Assembly: GCA_910587765.1 (NCBI GenBank)
Contig: CAJUNR010000028.1
Coordinates: 1-60,929, forward strand
Length of the DNA: 60,929 bases
Reading direction: 5' to 3'
Source of the DNA: an uncultured Lachnospiraceae bacterium
GTDB lineage: Bacteria; Bacillota; Clostridia; Lachnospirales; Lachnospiraceae
Of this stretch, positions 44,493 through 53,141 are shown piece by piece. The number at the start of each line of letters is the position of its first letter. The first letter of the stretch is position 1. The notes under the pieces were generated by a model that saw only the letters and a list, made by a program, of their open reading frames with translations, did no database searches and was not told where the DNA came from. Position numbers and translations under genes: made by a program.

Positions 44493-45746
44493 TCATTTCA
44501 GCCGCTCTCCCCGCAGAACTGCAAGAATCCTTGCCATATGCACATCCTCATTATATTCTTTGCAGCATTTCTCTCTGGCATTCTTACCCATTTCCGTACT
44601 TAATGATTCATCATCAACAAAACGCATCAGTCTTTCTGCCATTTCTTTTGAATTCTTCATTTCAAAAAGAAACCCTGTTTCCCCATCTACAACGATTTCA
44701 GCCAGGCTGCCGACATTCGATGCCACAACAGGCTTACCGTGAGCATAAGCCTCAATCACCGTATTGGGCATATTTTCATACCAGATCGCCGGGCAGACAA
44801 TACAGACCGCTCTGTTAATCAATTCTGTCAGTTCATCTCCTCTTTTAAAACCGGTAAAAACAATTTTATTCTCCAAACCATTATCCTGAATATAATTTGA
44901 AAGTTTGCGATCTTCCGGTGAATCCGACAGCGTTCCGGTAATTTTCAGCACATAATCTGTGTTTTTCAGGTATTTCATTGCTTCTATTGCATAAATGACC
45001 CCCTTTTGATGTGCCATTCTTCCCAAAAACAAAAAATATTTATCATGTTCATAACAGGGTACCGTTTCTTCTGTATTAATAAATGTGGGGATGCATACAA
45101 TCCGCCCTTTTTCAATTCCTCCCTCAATGAGTTTCTTTTTACTGAACTCACAGGTGCATACGAAAGAATCAACAGCCTCAAAAATTTTAACCGCGCGGTA
45201 CAGCTTCATTGCCAAAATCCGAAGCATCGTCCCGCTGACAGAGCCTTTTACGCACCGATATTTCAGCGCTTTTCTGTAATCCCCATGTATACATGATTCG
45301 CAAATCTCATTTTCACACAGAAAATCATATTTGGGACAGAACATAAAAAAATCCGAGATTCTGTGAACCACCCGTATTCCTTCTCTTCGCGCCGCTCTGA
45401 TAATGGACGGAGACAAATGATTAATTTCATGAAGAATAAATATGGCATCCGGATCCGTATCCTGGATTAATTTTCTTAACCGATGCTCCGCATCATAATT
45501 CCATACGGTAGCCCGAAACATTCCCATCATATTCCCGACCGTTTTTTTCGTATCCGCATACATCAATTCTTTTGAACGAGGTTTCGCAAAATACCGACTG
45601 TACGGAGTATCCGCATTTTCAGGATTGCTCACCGAAAAAGGAATCACTTCGATCCCTCTTTTTTCTGCGGCATCTATAAATTTGAACATATATTTCTCCG
45701 GACCACCGGCAATGAAATAACGATAATTCGCAACAATGATTCTCAT
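44493..45746 (-). CDS. GT-B glycosyltransferase, family 4-like
   Basis: A 417-residue GT-B enzyme with an N-terminal acceptor domain (NYRYFIAGGPEKYM) and a C-terminal donor domain with FLGRMAHQKGV and a CPAIWYENMPNTVIEAYAHGKPVV E-x7-E region. A cysteine-rich loop around residue 140 (FMFCPKYDFLCENEICESC) is common in glycosyltransferases that act in capsule loci of Firmicutes. It overlaps the upstream DUF1972 gene by four bases (ATGA), which implies translational coupling and a shared pathway. Confidence 0.92.
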   Translation of the reverse strand: MRIIVANYRYFIAGGPEKYMFKFIDAAEKRGIEVIPFSVSNPENADTPYSRYFAKPRSKELMYADTKKTVGNMMGMFRATVWNYDAEHRLRKLIQDTDPDAIFILHEINHLSPSIIRAARREGIRVVHRISDFFMFCPKYDFLCENEICESCIHGDYRKALKYRCVKGSVSGTMLRILAMKLYRAVKIFEAVDSFVCTCEFSKKKLIEGGIEKGRIVCIPTFINTEETVPCYEHDKYFLFLGRMAHQKGVIYAIEAMKYLKNTDYVLKITGTLSDSPEDRKLSNYIQDNGLENKIVFTGFKRGDELTELINRAVCIVCPAIWYENMPNTVIEAYAHGKPVVASNVGSLAEIVVDGETGFLFEMKNSKEMAERLMRFVDDESLSTEMGKNAREKCCKEYNEDVHMARILAVLRGERLK

Positions 45747-46918
45747 TTATTGTTCCCCTGCTCATCAAGAAACAGCTTTTCATACTGTCCCGCTATTTTA
45801 TCCCATGTGTACCCCAGTTCAATTCTTTTTCTCGCTTTTCGACCAAATTCAGAAATTTCTTCCATACTCATGTGATCAGCTCTGTTAATCAGTTCCGCCA
45901 GCTCACCCTGCTGCCTTTTCCAGTAAAGAGCGCTGTCTTCTGCCACCTCGCGGTTAAAGCCGACATCCACGAGAAGATTCAGCTTTGTATTTCCGAGTGC
46001 TTCAAGAAGACTTGGATTCGTGCCTCCGACCGTATGTCCATGAAGATACGCAAACGCGTTCCGCCGTATTTTTTTCAGTAGCTCCTGGTCGTAAACAGTG
46101 CCGACAAATTTGATTCTTTTATCCTTTTTAAAATGCAGTCCCATTTCCAACTGTTTCAAAAATTTATCATTCGCTGTTGTAATAATAGCCAGATCCTTCT
46201 TTGAATGTGATTGCATAAATTCCCGTATCATCACTTCAAAACTGTTTTCAGGAACAAAACGCCCTACAATCAGATAATATTCCCCTTTTCCAAGCCCATG
46301 CTGCGCATACCAATTTCTCAATTCCTGATCAGCGTCTGAAGGAACATCTGGTGTCAAATCCGCACCGTAAGCAATAAACGTTGTCCGTGGACTGTATTTA
46401 GCATACTCCGTTTGAATATATTTTTCTATATTTCTGCTGTCGCACACAAGCAAATCCGCACAGCGAACCATCATGCCTTCAGAAATTTTCCAGTATTTCC
46501 GAACCGCTGCAGACCATTTTGTCCTCAGCCATTCATGCCCGTCCGGATTCACATATACCCTGCCCCCCAGCCTATGAACTTTTTTGTTGAAAAAAGCCGC
46601 AAAAGGTCCGATCCTGCAGGCCAGAATATATACAATCGGTTTGCTGATTTTATGTTTCTTTATGTGTTCCAGACAATATTTCAGCGCTGCTACATCGTAA
46701 TAAATCGCCTGAGCCGGTCCAATATTCGGCACCCTGATCTGAAAGGAATGAGCATTATGATAAACAAATTCTTTCGTCACGGTTCCTTTCCATGCAATGT
46801 GATATTTTATTTTTTTATTTTCCTGATGACATTCTGTAAGTTTGTCAAGAAAAGTTTCATATCCGCCGTAATTCCCGCAGCCTTTGCTGCCTATAATATA
46901 AACATGCTGAACCGTCAT
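45743..46918 (-). CDS. DUF1972 glycosyltransferase (Cps2T/rhamnosyltransferase-like)
   Basis: A 391-residue GT-B enzyme. The N-terminal IGSKGCGNYGGYETFLDKL is the DUF1972 signature, found in capsule rhamnosyltransferases such as streptococcal Cps2T. The C-terminal half has IVGRFVPENSFEVM and HGHTVGGTNPSLLEALG, the donor-binding region of family 4. It would add the second or third sugar of the repeat unit, often a beta-1,4-rhamnose. It is the first gene after an internal promoter and heads the run to the FrhB-like gene. The ribosome site is TTGGAG. Confidence 0.9.
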   Translation of the reverse strand: MTVQHVYIIGSKGCGNYGGYETFLDKLTECHQENKKIKYHIAWKGTVTKEFVYHNAHSFQIRVPNIGPAQAIYYDVAALKYCLEHIKKHKISKPIVYILACRIGPFAAFFNKKVHRLGGRVYVNPDGHEWLRTKWSAAVRKYWKISEGMMVRCADLLVCDSRNIEKYIQTEYAKYSPRTTFIAYGADLTPDVPSDADQELRNWYAQHGLGKGEYYLIVGRFVPENSFEVMIREFMQSHSKKDLAIITTANDKFLKQLEMGLHFKKDKRIKFVGTVYDQELLKKIRRNAFAYLHGHTVGGTNPSLLEALGNTKLNLLVDVGFNREVAEDSALYWKRQQGELAELINRADHMSMEEISEFGRKARKRIELGYTWDKIAGQYEKLFLDEQGNNK

Positions 46919-46943
46919 TTATTTTCTCCAATATAAAAGTCGA

Positions 46944-46982
46944 AAGGCACTTTCATTATATCATGAAAATGCCTTATTGCAA
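46944..46982 (-). promoter_or_regulatory. Internal promoter within a hairpin, capsule operon
   Basis: Minus-strand TTGCAA (46982-46977) and TATAAT (46960-46955) are 16 bases apart, 37 bases before the DUF1972 start codon. The -10 lies in the centre of a hairpin whose 13-base arms (46944-46956, 46963-46975) have a single mismatch. The hairpin could end transcripts from the lysozyme gene while the promoter starts the next unit. Confidence 0.6.
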
Positions 46983-47000
46983 CCTGAAAACAAATTTTCC

Positions 47001-49145
47001 TCAATACCCCACATAACTGATATTCATATCCACATTCCCCGTAATCCCGCTGACCTTTCCCTTCGAGGTATGCTGCCACAGATCGTATCTCCCGCTGTAG
47101 GTGCAGCTTCCGCTGTACTGCGCCACCCAGATGCAGTAGCTGTTCAAAGCGGAAGCGTTCAGTTGATCGCGGAACCAGCTCTTGCTGGCATACACGCCCG
47201 CTTTATAGCCGCCGTTTCGCACCGTCTGGCAGAACGCTTTCACGATCGCCGTACGGCTGCTCTGGCCAAGCCCGTTCGCTCTGCCGTTGGACGCGCTCTC
47301 CGTATCAATGAAAATCGGATACGCCAGATGATAACCGGACACCAGCGACATGGCCATACTTGCCTCTTCTACGGCTTCCGCCTCCGTCACGGCCTGGGTG
47401 AAGAAATAAACGCCCACTTTAATGCCCGCTTTGGACGCACCGGAAATATTTCTGCGGAAATACGGGTCCTCCACAAGGACGCCGGTGGAAGAACCCCGGT
47501 AGCCTACACGGATGATCGCAAAATTAATCCCGGAAGCCGCCACTGCTCCCCAGTCGATATTCCCCTGATATTTTGACACGTCGATTCCCTTGTTGCCGGA
47601 ACTCTGGGCCAGGCTTCCGTCTGCTGCAAAATGGTAGCTGACACCGCCGATCACCTGATCGCCGGTCACCGCCTGATACTCTTCATTATAATAATATACT
47701 TTTCCGCCGATGGTCTGCCAGCCGGTATAGCGCGGAGCCGTATAGAAGACCTCCTGCGCCGCATAATCCCTGACCGTCGCTTCTGTCTGTGCCTTATCGT
47801 CCAGATACAGAACGTTTCCGGACTTGTCCTTCAGCGTTTCGGACGCATTCGCCGGCTCTTCTGCGGATACTCTGCACTTCAGCGTTTCTTTCGCCACGGC
47901 GCCCATGCTGTCTTTTTCATACGTGATCTCCGCCGCGACCTCCGCTGCGCCTTTTGCCTTTGCGGACACGGTTACGGAGTCCGTCTTCTTCTCCGAAAGC
48001 GCCGCCACCGATTCGTCGCTGCTGCTCCATTGAACCGCTTTGATCACGGACGGATCACCGGACAGAGCGAGAACGAGCCGGAAACTTCCGGATGCAGCGC
48101 CCGCGGAAGGATAAAGGACCACCGTCTCCGGCAGCGACACGCGGACCGAGGTTTCGGAAACCGTACCCGCCGCAGCCGGAGCCGCCGCCAGCAGAAAGCC
48201 CGTCCCGCCTGCAGCGGTTCTGCTTCTCCATGCGGACGCCGCCGCAACGCTCTCCGCCTCCGGTTCTTCTTCCATGCCGGGTTCACCGGCTCCGCTTTCA
48301 TCTTCGCCGGTCCCGCCTTCGTCCGGTACGTCCTCTCCGGCTCCTTCCTCCGGAAGCGATACGGCAGTCTTCGTAAGCGTCACGCTCTTTTCACCGGAAG
48401 AAGACGCTTCGGGGAACTTTGGCGCACTCACATCCGACTTCTCCACCTTTGAGGTAATGACCCTGCTCTCAATCAGCGGTACCGTATCCTTCAGCGTATT
48501 CTCCTCCGGCACATTGTTTACCGCCGTATCTTCGGCCGCCGTATTGACCTGGCTCTCCTTCTTGATCTCAGCCGCTACGTCGACCTTCTTATATTCGATC
48601 TTATCCTTGACTTCAACCGTAACGGAACTTTCCTTCAGCGTATATCCTTCCGTTTCCTGAAGTTCTACCGTATATTTCCCCGGATCAATCTTGCTGATAT
48701 ACAGGATCCCGTCCTGGTCCTTATCTTCATACTCGGAAACCGTACTTTTTTTCTCCGGTTTTACCGTGATCTTAAAGGGAACTCCGGTCACCAGCTTTGA
48801 CTCCTGATCCTGCACCTTCACCTTCAGATCCTTCTCTATGGAGGTTCCGACCAGCGACAGTTCTCTGGGTTCCTCCTCCCTGGTTTCCTCCGGCGCCTCT
48901 TCCGGTTCTTCCGCGACAGGCTCCTCCACATCCGGCTCCGGCTCTTCCTGCGCCACCTCAATGATACGGGCTGCCTCGATCTCCCGGGGAAGCGTCTCAT
49001 AGCCATACGCCACATATCCTCCCGCACAGATGCTCCCCACTGCCGCCGCGGCAGAGACAACGGCAGCCGCCAGCTTCACTGACGGCTTTCTCCTCCCTTT
49101 CTTCCCGATTCTGCTGAATTTTCTCACAAATCCGGACCATTTCAT
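47001..49145 (-). CDS. Membrane-anchored GH25 lysozyme with SpaA-like domain
   Basis: A 714-residue protein. A basic N-terminus and one hydrophobic segment (residues about 25-48) act as an anchor or signal. A glutamate/proline-rich linker follows, then a SpaA/prealbumin-like beta domain (about residues 100-190), a second linker, a Big-2-like domain (about 330-430), a short choline-binding-like repeat with YYYNEEYQAVTGDQ, and a C-terminal GH25 domain (from about 515) with the catalytic pattern GIDVSKYQGNIDW and PIFIDTES. GH25 enzymes cleave peptidoglycan. In a capsule locus it could remodel the wall at export sites. The ribosome site is GGGAGG. Confidence 0.92.
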   Translation of the reverse strand: MKWSGFVRKFSRIGKKGRRKPSVKLAAAVVSAAAAVGSICAGGYVAYGYETLPREIEAARIIEVAQEEPEPDVEEPVAEEPEEAPEETREEEPRELSLVGTSIEKDLKVKVQDQESKLVTGVPFKITVKPEKKSTVSEYEDKDQDGILYISKIDPGKYTVELQETEGYTLKESSVTVEVKDKIEYKKVDVAAEIKKESQVNTAAEDTAVNNVPEENTLKDTVPLIESRVITSKVEKSDVSAPKFPEASSSGEKSVTLTKTAVSLPEEGAGEDVPDEGGTGEDESGAGEPGMEEEPEAESVAAASAWRSRTAAGGTGFLLAAAPAAAGTVSETSVRVSLPETVVLYPSAGAASGSFRLVLALSGDPSVIKAVQWSSSDESVAALSEKKTDSVTVSAKAKGAAEVAAEITYEKDSMGAVAKETLKCRVSAEEPANASETLKDKSGNVLYLDDKAQTEATVRDYAAQEVFYTAPRYTGWQTIGGKVYYYNEEYQAVTGDQVIGGVSYHFAADGSLAQSSGNKGIDVSKYQGNIDWGAVAASGINFAIIRVGYRGSSTGVLVEDPYFRRNISGASKAGIKVGVYFFTQAVTEAEAVEEASMAMSLVSGYHLAYPIFIDTESASNGRANGLGQSSRTAIVKAFCQTVRNGGYKAGVYASKSWFRDQLNASALNSYCIWVAQYSGSCTYSGRYDLWQHTSKGKVSGITGNVDMNISYVGY

Positions 49146-49220
49146 CTTCCCGTTCCTCCCCAGTCACATGCATCCAGTATAACATGTTTTCCTCTATCCG
49201 GCAATTCCTTTCCTGCGCCT

Positions 49221-50480
49221 CTAATCCCTCCGGAACACATCCCGTGTATATACTTTTTCCGCCACATCCTCCAGCTCCGCGTCATAACGGTTCGCTATGA
49301 TCGTGTCACAGCGTCTTTTGAACTCCGCCAGATCGTTCACCACCAGACTGCCGAAAAAGCGGCTGCCGTCCTCAAGCGTCGGCTCATACACAATGACCTC
49401 GGCGCCTTTCGCCTTAATTCGCTTCATAATCCCCTGAATCGAACTCTGCCGGAAATTGTCGCTGTTCGCCTTCATAGTCAGACGGTAGACCCCCACCGCC
49501 ACATGTCTGCCCGGCACGCCGTTTCTGCCGTTTGCCCCGTCAAAATATCCGGCTTTCTCCAGCACCCGGTCCGATATGAAGTCCTTGCGTGTCCGGTTCG
49601 CCTCCACGATCGCCTGAATCAGATTCTCCGGCACATCCGCATAGTTGGCCAGAAGCTGCTTGGTATCCTTGGGCAGGCAGTATCCTCCGTATCCGAACGA
49701 CGGATTATTATAATGGGTCCCGATCCTGGGATCCAGACACACTCCGTCTATGATGTCCTTTGTATTTAAACCGTGTACTTCCGCATAGGTATCCAGCTCG
49801 TTAAAGTAGGACACCCGCAGGGCAAGAAAGGTATTGGCAAAAAGCTTCACCGCCTCCGCTTCCGTATAGTCCATAAAAAGCGTCGGAATCTCTTCCTTGA
49901 TCGCCCCTTCTCTCAGAAGTCCGGCAAACGTATGCGCCGCCTGCTCCATCTGTTCGTTTCCTCTTGGCATCCCCACAATGATCCTGGAAGGATACAGATT
50001 GTCATACAGCGCCCTTCCTTCCCGCAGAAACTCCGGCGAAAAGAGCAGATTTTCGTATTGATATTTCTCACACATCCGCTGCGTAAAGCCGACCGGAACC
50101 GTGGATTTCACGATCATTACCGCCTCCGGATTACAGTTTTTCACCAGTCGGATCACCTGCTCCACAGTACTGGTATCGAAATAGTTCTTCACCGGATCAT
50201 AATTGGTAGGGGTAGAGATCACAACGAAATCCGCCTCTCTATACGCCAGCTCCGCATCGGTAGTCGCCGTCAGATCCAGCCGGTGTTCTGCGAGGTACTC
50301 TTCAATCTCCGGATCCACGATCGGAGAACGGCCGGAATTGATCAGGTCCACCTTATCTTTTACGACGTCCACCGCGTACACTTTATGGTACTGCGCCAGC
50401 AGCACCGCGTTAGACAGGCCCACATAACCGACCCCCGCAATGGCAACCGTATATTTTTCATTCATCTTTATCGTGCTCAT
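49221..50480 (-). CDS. ugd: UDP-glucose 6-dehydrogenase
   Basis: A 419-residue member of the UDP-glucose/GDP-mannose dehydrogenase family. It has an N-terminal Rossmann motif GVGYVGLSNAVLL, FSPEFLREGRALYD in the middle and the catalytic cysteine in GYGGYCLPKDTKQL around residue 260. It oxidises UDP-glucose twice to UDP-glucuronate using NAD, supplying uronic acid for the capsule and for the epimerase at 30764-31837. Family members of the UDP-ManNAc type are less likely because of the short NAD segment, but I cannot exclude them. It overlaps the upstream glycosyltransferase by four bases. Confidence 0.92.
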   Translation of the reverse strand: MSTIKMNEKYTVAIAGVGYVGLSNAVLLAQYHKVYAVDVVKDKVDLINSGRSPIVDPEIEEYLAEHRLDLTATTDAELAYREADFVVISTPTNYDPVKNYFDTSTVEQVIRLVKNCNPEAVMIVKSTVPVGFTQRMCEKYQYENLLFSPEFLREGRALYDNLYPSRIIVGMPRGNEQMEQAAHTFAGLLREGAIKEEIPTLFMDYTEAEAVKLFANTFLALRVSYFNELDTYAEVHGLNTKDIIDGVCLDPRIGTHYNNPSFGYGGYCLPKDTKQLLANYADVPENLIQAIVEANRTRKDFISDRVLEKAGYFDGANGRNGVPGRHVAVGVYRLTMKANSDNFRQSSIQGIMKRIKAKGAEVIVYEPTLEDGSRFFGSLVVNDLAEFKRRCDTIIANRYDAELEDVAEKVYTRDVFRRD

Positions 50481-51709
50481 CCAAGTTTGATTCCTTTCTT
50501 ATAAAGCTTTTCAAATTCCGCAAGCATCCTTTCTTCTGAAAAACAGTCCTCCACCCGTCTCCGGCTCTCCCGGCCTTTCGCTGCAAGGGTCTCCGGATCC
50601 GACAACGCCAGGCGGATCGTCTCCGCAAGCGCTTTCCCGGTGACCGCCCCGGCGATATATCCGCAGGATTCCGGGATGATTTCCGGCATGGTGCAGACCG
50701 GAAAAGCCGCCACCGGCGTCCCGCAGGCCATGGCCTCGATGCTCGTCAGGCCAAACGTCTCATACACCGACGGATTCACCAGCAGATCCGGCAGCGCGTA
50801 AAATTCATTCAGTTTTTCCTGCTCCTGCAGATAGCCGAGATAACGGATCTCGAATTTGGTATCCAGATTTTCCAGAGCAACGCTTTTCTTTCCCGCAACC
50901 AGCAGCAGATAATTCTCCGGTTCCGGAAGCAGCCCCAGCGCTTCCAGCAGATGCTCCATCCCTTTCAGCTTTTTCTGCGGATCGGACGCGATGAAACCGA
51001 CGATTTTTTTCCCCGGAGCCAATTGATATTTTCTGCGGACTTCTTCCTTGTCCAGCAGCTTCCAGCGCGCCGTGTCCAGACTGTTATAGATGCGCACGCA
51101 GTCAAGTCCTTTTAAATGAGAATCGTCAAACTGCCGCTTCATCCACTCTGACGGAACGGTGAAGAGAATCTTCTGCTTCCGGAACGACTTCTGTTTTTCC
51201 CTGAAGAGCCGCCCGGACACGTCCCTGCGAAGAGCCGGATAATTTTTAAGACAGCCGCAGGAACTGCACCCTTCTTTCCACAGACTCCTGCAGCCGTGCG
51301 GCGACGCACAGTGGCCGGTCATGGCCCAGAAATCATGAAGCGTCCAGATCAGGGGACGCATGGCGGCAAGCTCCTCAATATCCCGAATACCCAGAAAATT
51401 GTCATGAGGATTGTTCAGGTGCACCACATCAATCCGATGTTTTTCGATAAAAGACCGGATATACCGTCTGCTGTACCAGATATGAAGACTCCGATTGCCA
51501 TGATTTCCCGTAATCAGGCGGTTGAAAAGCCGCAGAAGGCGTGAGCTGTAAAGCACATGGACGCCTTCCGGCAGCACGGAACGGTTCAGATCATAGCTGA
51601 CGATCTCATATACCTCATGCCCCCTTTTCTTCATTCCCTGAAAAAGCTGAGAGGTTACTTTTTCCGCGCCGCCGCAGCGATACGTCGTATTCAGATACAG
51701 AATCCTCAT
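50477..51709 (-). CDS. Family 4 glycosyltransferase
   Basis: A 410-residue GT-B enzyme. The N-terminal NTTYRCGGAEKVTSQL and WTLHDFWAMTGHC (with a cysteine-rich segment up to CSSCGC) and the C-terminal VNPSVYETFGLTSIEAMACGTPVAAF are diagnostic. It probably adds a sugar to the capsule repeat unit. It follows tyrS with a one-base gap and no good ribosome site, so it depends on read-through from the tyrS promoter and possibly on translational coupling. Confidence 0.92.
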   Translation of the reverse strand: MRILYLNTTYRCGGAEKVTSQLFQGMKKRGHEVYEIVSYDLNRSVLPEGVHVLYSSRLLRLFNRLITGNHGNRSLHIWYSRRYIRSFIEKHRIDVVHLNNPHDNFLGIRDIEELAAMRPLIWTLHDFWAMTGHCASPHGCRSLWKEGCSSCGCLKNYPALRRDVSGRLFREKQKSFRKQKILFTVPSEWMKRQFDDSHLKGLDCVRIYNSLDTARWKLLDKEEVRRKYQLAPGKKIVGFIASDPQKKLKGMEHLLEALGLLPEPENYLLLVAGKKSVALENLDTKFEIRYLGYLQEQEKLNEFYALPDLLVNPSVYETFGLTSIEAMACGTPVAAFPVCTMPEIIPESCGYIAGAVTGKALAETIRLALSDPETLAAKGRESRRRVEDCFSEERMLAEFEKLYKKGIKLG

Positions 51710-51710
51710 C

Positions 51711-52931
51711 TTATCTCAGAATCACTTTCTTAAAGCTCTTTTTACCCCGCTTCACCACCAGGCCCGCCTGTACCTGCTCCATCGTATAGGAAGCGCCGAT
51801 ATCCGTCACTTTTTCTCCGTCCACCGTCACACCGCCCTGCTGCACGTTTCTCCTGGCCTCCGAGCGGGAAACGCAGAGACCGGATTTGTGCACAATGGTC
51901 AGAATATCCGCCTTTCCGTCCCGGAAATCGTCCGCGCACAGTTCGGCGGTCGGCATGTCCTCGGCGCTGCCGCTGCCGAACAGCGCCCGGGCACTGGCCT
52001 TTGCTTTCTCCGCCTCTTCCTCACTGTGAACCAGCTTCGTCAGTTCATAAGCCAGAATCTCTTTCGCTTCATTCAGCTGGCTTCCCTCCCACTGATCCAT
52101 GGCATCGATCTGCTCCAGCGGCAAGAAAGTCAGCATCCGCAGACATTTGAGCACATCGGCGTCCGCTACGTTTCTCCAGTACTGATAGAACTCATACGGC
52201 GTCGTTTTCTTCGGATCCAGCCATACGGCCCCTTTCGCGGTTTTGCCCATCTTGCTTCCCTCGGAATTGAGAAGCAGGGTGATGGTCATCGCGTGCGCGT
52301 CCTTCCCCAGCTTCTTGCGGATCAGTTCCGTTCCGCCCAGCATGTTGGACCACTGATCATCCCCGCCGAACTGCATATTGCAGCCGTATTTCTCATAAAG
52401 CTGCAGGAAATCGTAGCTCTGCATAATCATATAGTTAAATTCCAGGAAACTCAGCCCTTTCTCCATGCGCTTCTTATAGCACTCCGCGCGGAGCATCGTG
52501 TTGACGCTGAAATATCCGCCCACATCCCGGATCATTTCTATATAATTCAGCGGCATCAGCCAGTCCGCATTGTTCACCATCAGCGCTTTCCCGTCGGAAA
52601 AGTCAATGAATTTGCTCATTTGCTCCCGGAAGCAGTCACAGTTATGCTGTATCACCTCCGGCGTCATCATCTGGCGCATATCAGTCCTTCCGGACGGATC
52701 GCCGATCATCGCCGTACCGCCTCCGATCAGGGCGATCGGCTTATTTCCGCCCTCCTGCAGGCGTTTCATCAGACAAAGCGCCATAAAATGCCCCACGTGA
52801 AGGCTGTCCGCCGTGGGATCAAACCCGATATAAAAAACTGCTTTCCCGTTATTGACCATCCCTCTGATCTCGTCCTCGTTCGTCACCTGGGCGATCAGTC
52901 CCCGGGCAACCAGTTCATCATAAAGCTGCAT
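51711..52931 (-). CDS. tyrS: Tyrosyl-tRNA synthetase
   Basis: A 406-residue class I synthetase. It has HVGHF (residues about 45-49) for HIGH and KMGKTAKGAV for KMSKS, YIGFDPTADSLH in the N-terminal active site, and a C-terminal S4 RNA-binding domain (from about residue 340). It charges tRNA-Tyr with tyrosine. The KMGKT version is frequent in the TyrRS type of Firmicutes. I chose the ATG giving MQLYDELVARG, where AAGGAG lies upstream, over a longer frame that runs through the leader. It has its own promoter and a leader hairpin at 53041-53069. Unusually, it reads directly into capsule genes. Confidence 0.97.
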   Translation of the reverse strand: MQLYDELVARGLIAQVTNEDEIRGMVNNGKAVFYIGFDPTADSLHVGHFMALCLMKRLQEGGNKPIALIGGGTAMIGDPSGRTDMRQMMTPEVIQHNCDCFREQMSKFIDFSDGKALMVNNADWLMPLNYIEMIRDVGGYFSVNTMLRAECYKKRMEKGLSFLEFNYMIMQSYDFLQLYEKYGCNMQFGGDDQWSNMLGGTELIRKKLGKDAHAMTITLLLNSEGSKMGKTAKGAVWLDPKKTTPYEFYQYWRNVADADVLKCLRMLTFLPLEQIDAMDQWEGSQLNEAKEILAYELTKLVHSEEEAEKAKASARALFGSGSAEDMPTAELCADDFRDGKADILTIVHKSGLCVSRSEARRNVQQGGVTVDGEKVTDIGASYTMEQVQAGLVVKRGKKSFKKVILR

Positions 52932-53035
52932 CGTCTCATACTCCTTATCTTTCAACTGAACAGGGAAAAGGCGCGCTCCTGCCTGCAGGGCCTTCTCTCT
53001 TACAGGGAATTTCGGCGGAACTTTCTGTAAGATAA

Positions 53036-53069
53036 AAAGAGCTCTCTTCCTTAAATAAAGGACGAGAGC
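53036..53069 (-). terminator. Intrinsic terminator in the tyrS leader
   Basis: In minus-strand reading, arms GCTCTCGTCCTT and AAGGAAGAGAGC (one mismatch) are followed by a TC and five T residues. It lies 30-60 bases after the tyrS promoter and 105 bases before the start codon, so it would attenuate tyrS unless antiterminated. A second inverted repeat (TCTTACAG ... CTGTAAGA) lies just downstream. A T-box core (TGGNACCGCG) is not present; the closest is TGGAACAGCG upstream. Confidence 0.65.
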
Positions 53070-53103
53070 CGTTTCTTTCCCTTCATCGCTGTTCCATACA
53101 GGT

Positions 53104-53132
53104 ATTTTATGCAGGAAACGCCCGCTTGTCAA
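53104..53132 (-). promoter_or_regulatory. Promoter of tyrS and downstream glycan genes
   Basis: Minus-strand TTGACA (53132-53127) and TAAAAT (53109-53104) are separated by exactly 17 bases, starting just after the dipeptidase stop codon. Confidence 0.75.
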
Positions 53133-53141
53133 GACCGAACA

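Noticed and set aside
53015..53100. T-box riboswitch before tyrS
   Set aside because: The conserved TGGNACCGCG core is absent (closest TGGAACAGCG) and there is no room for Stem I between promoter and hairpin.
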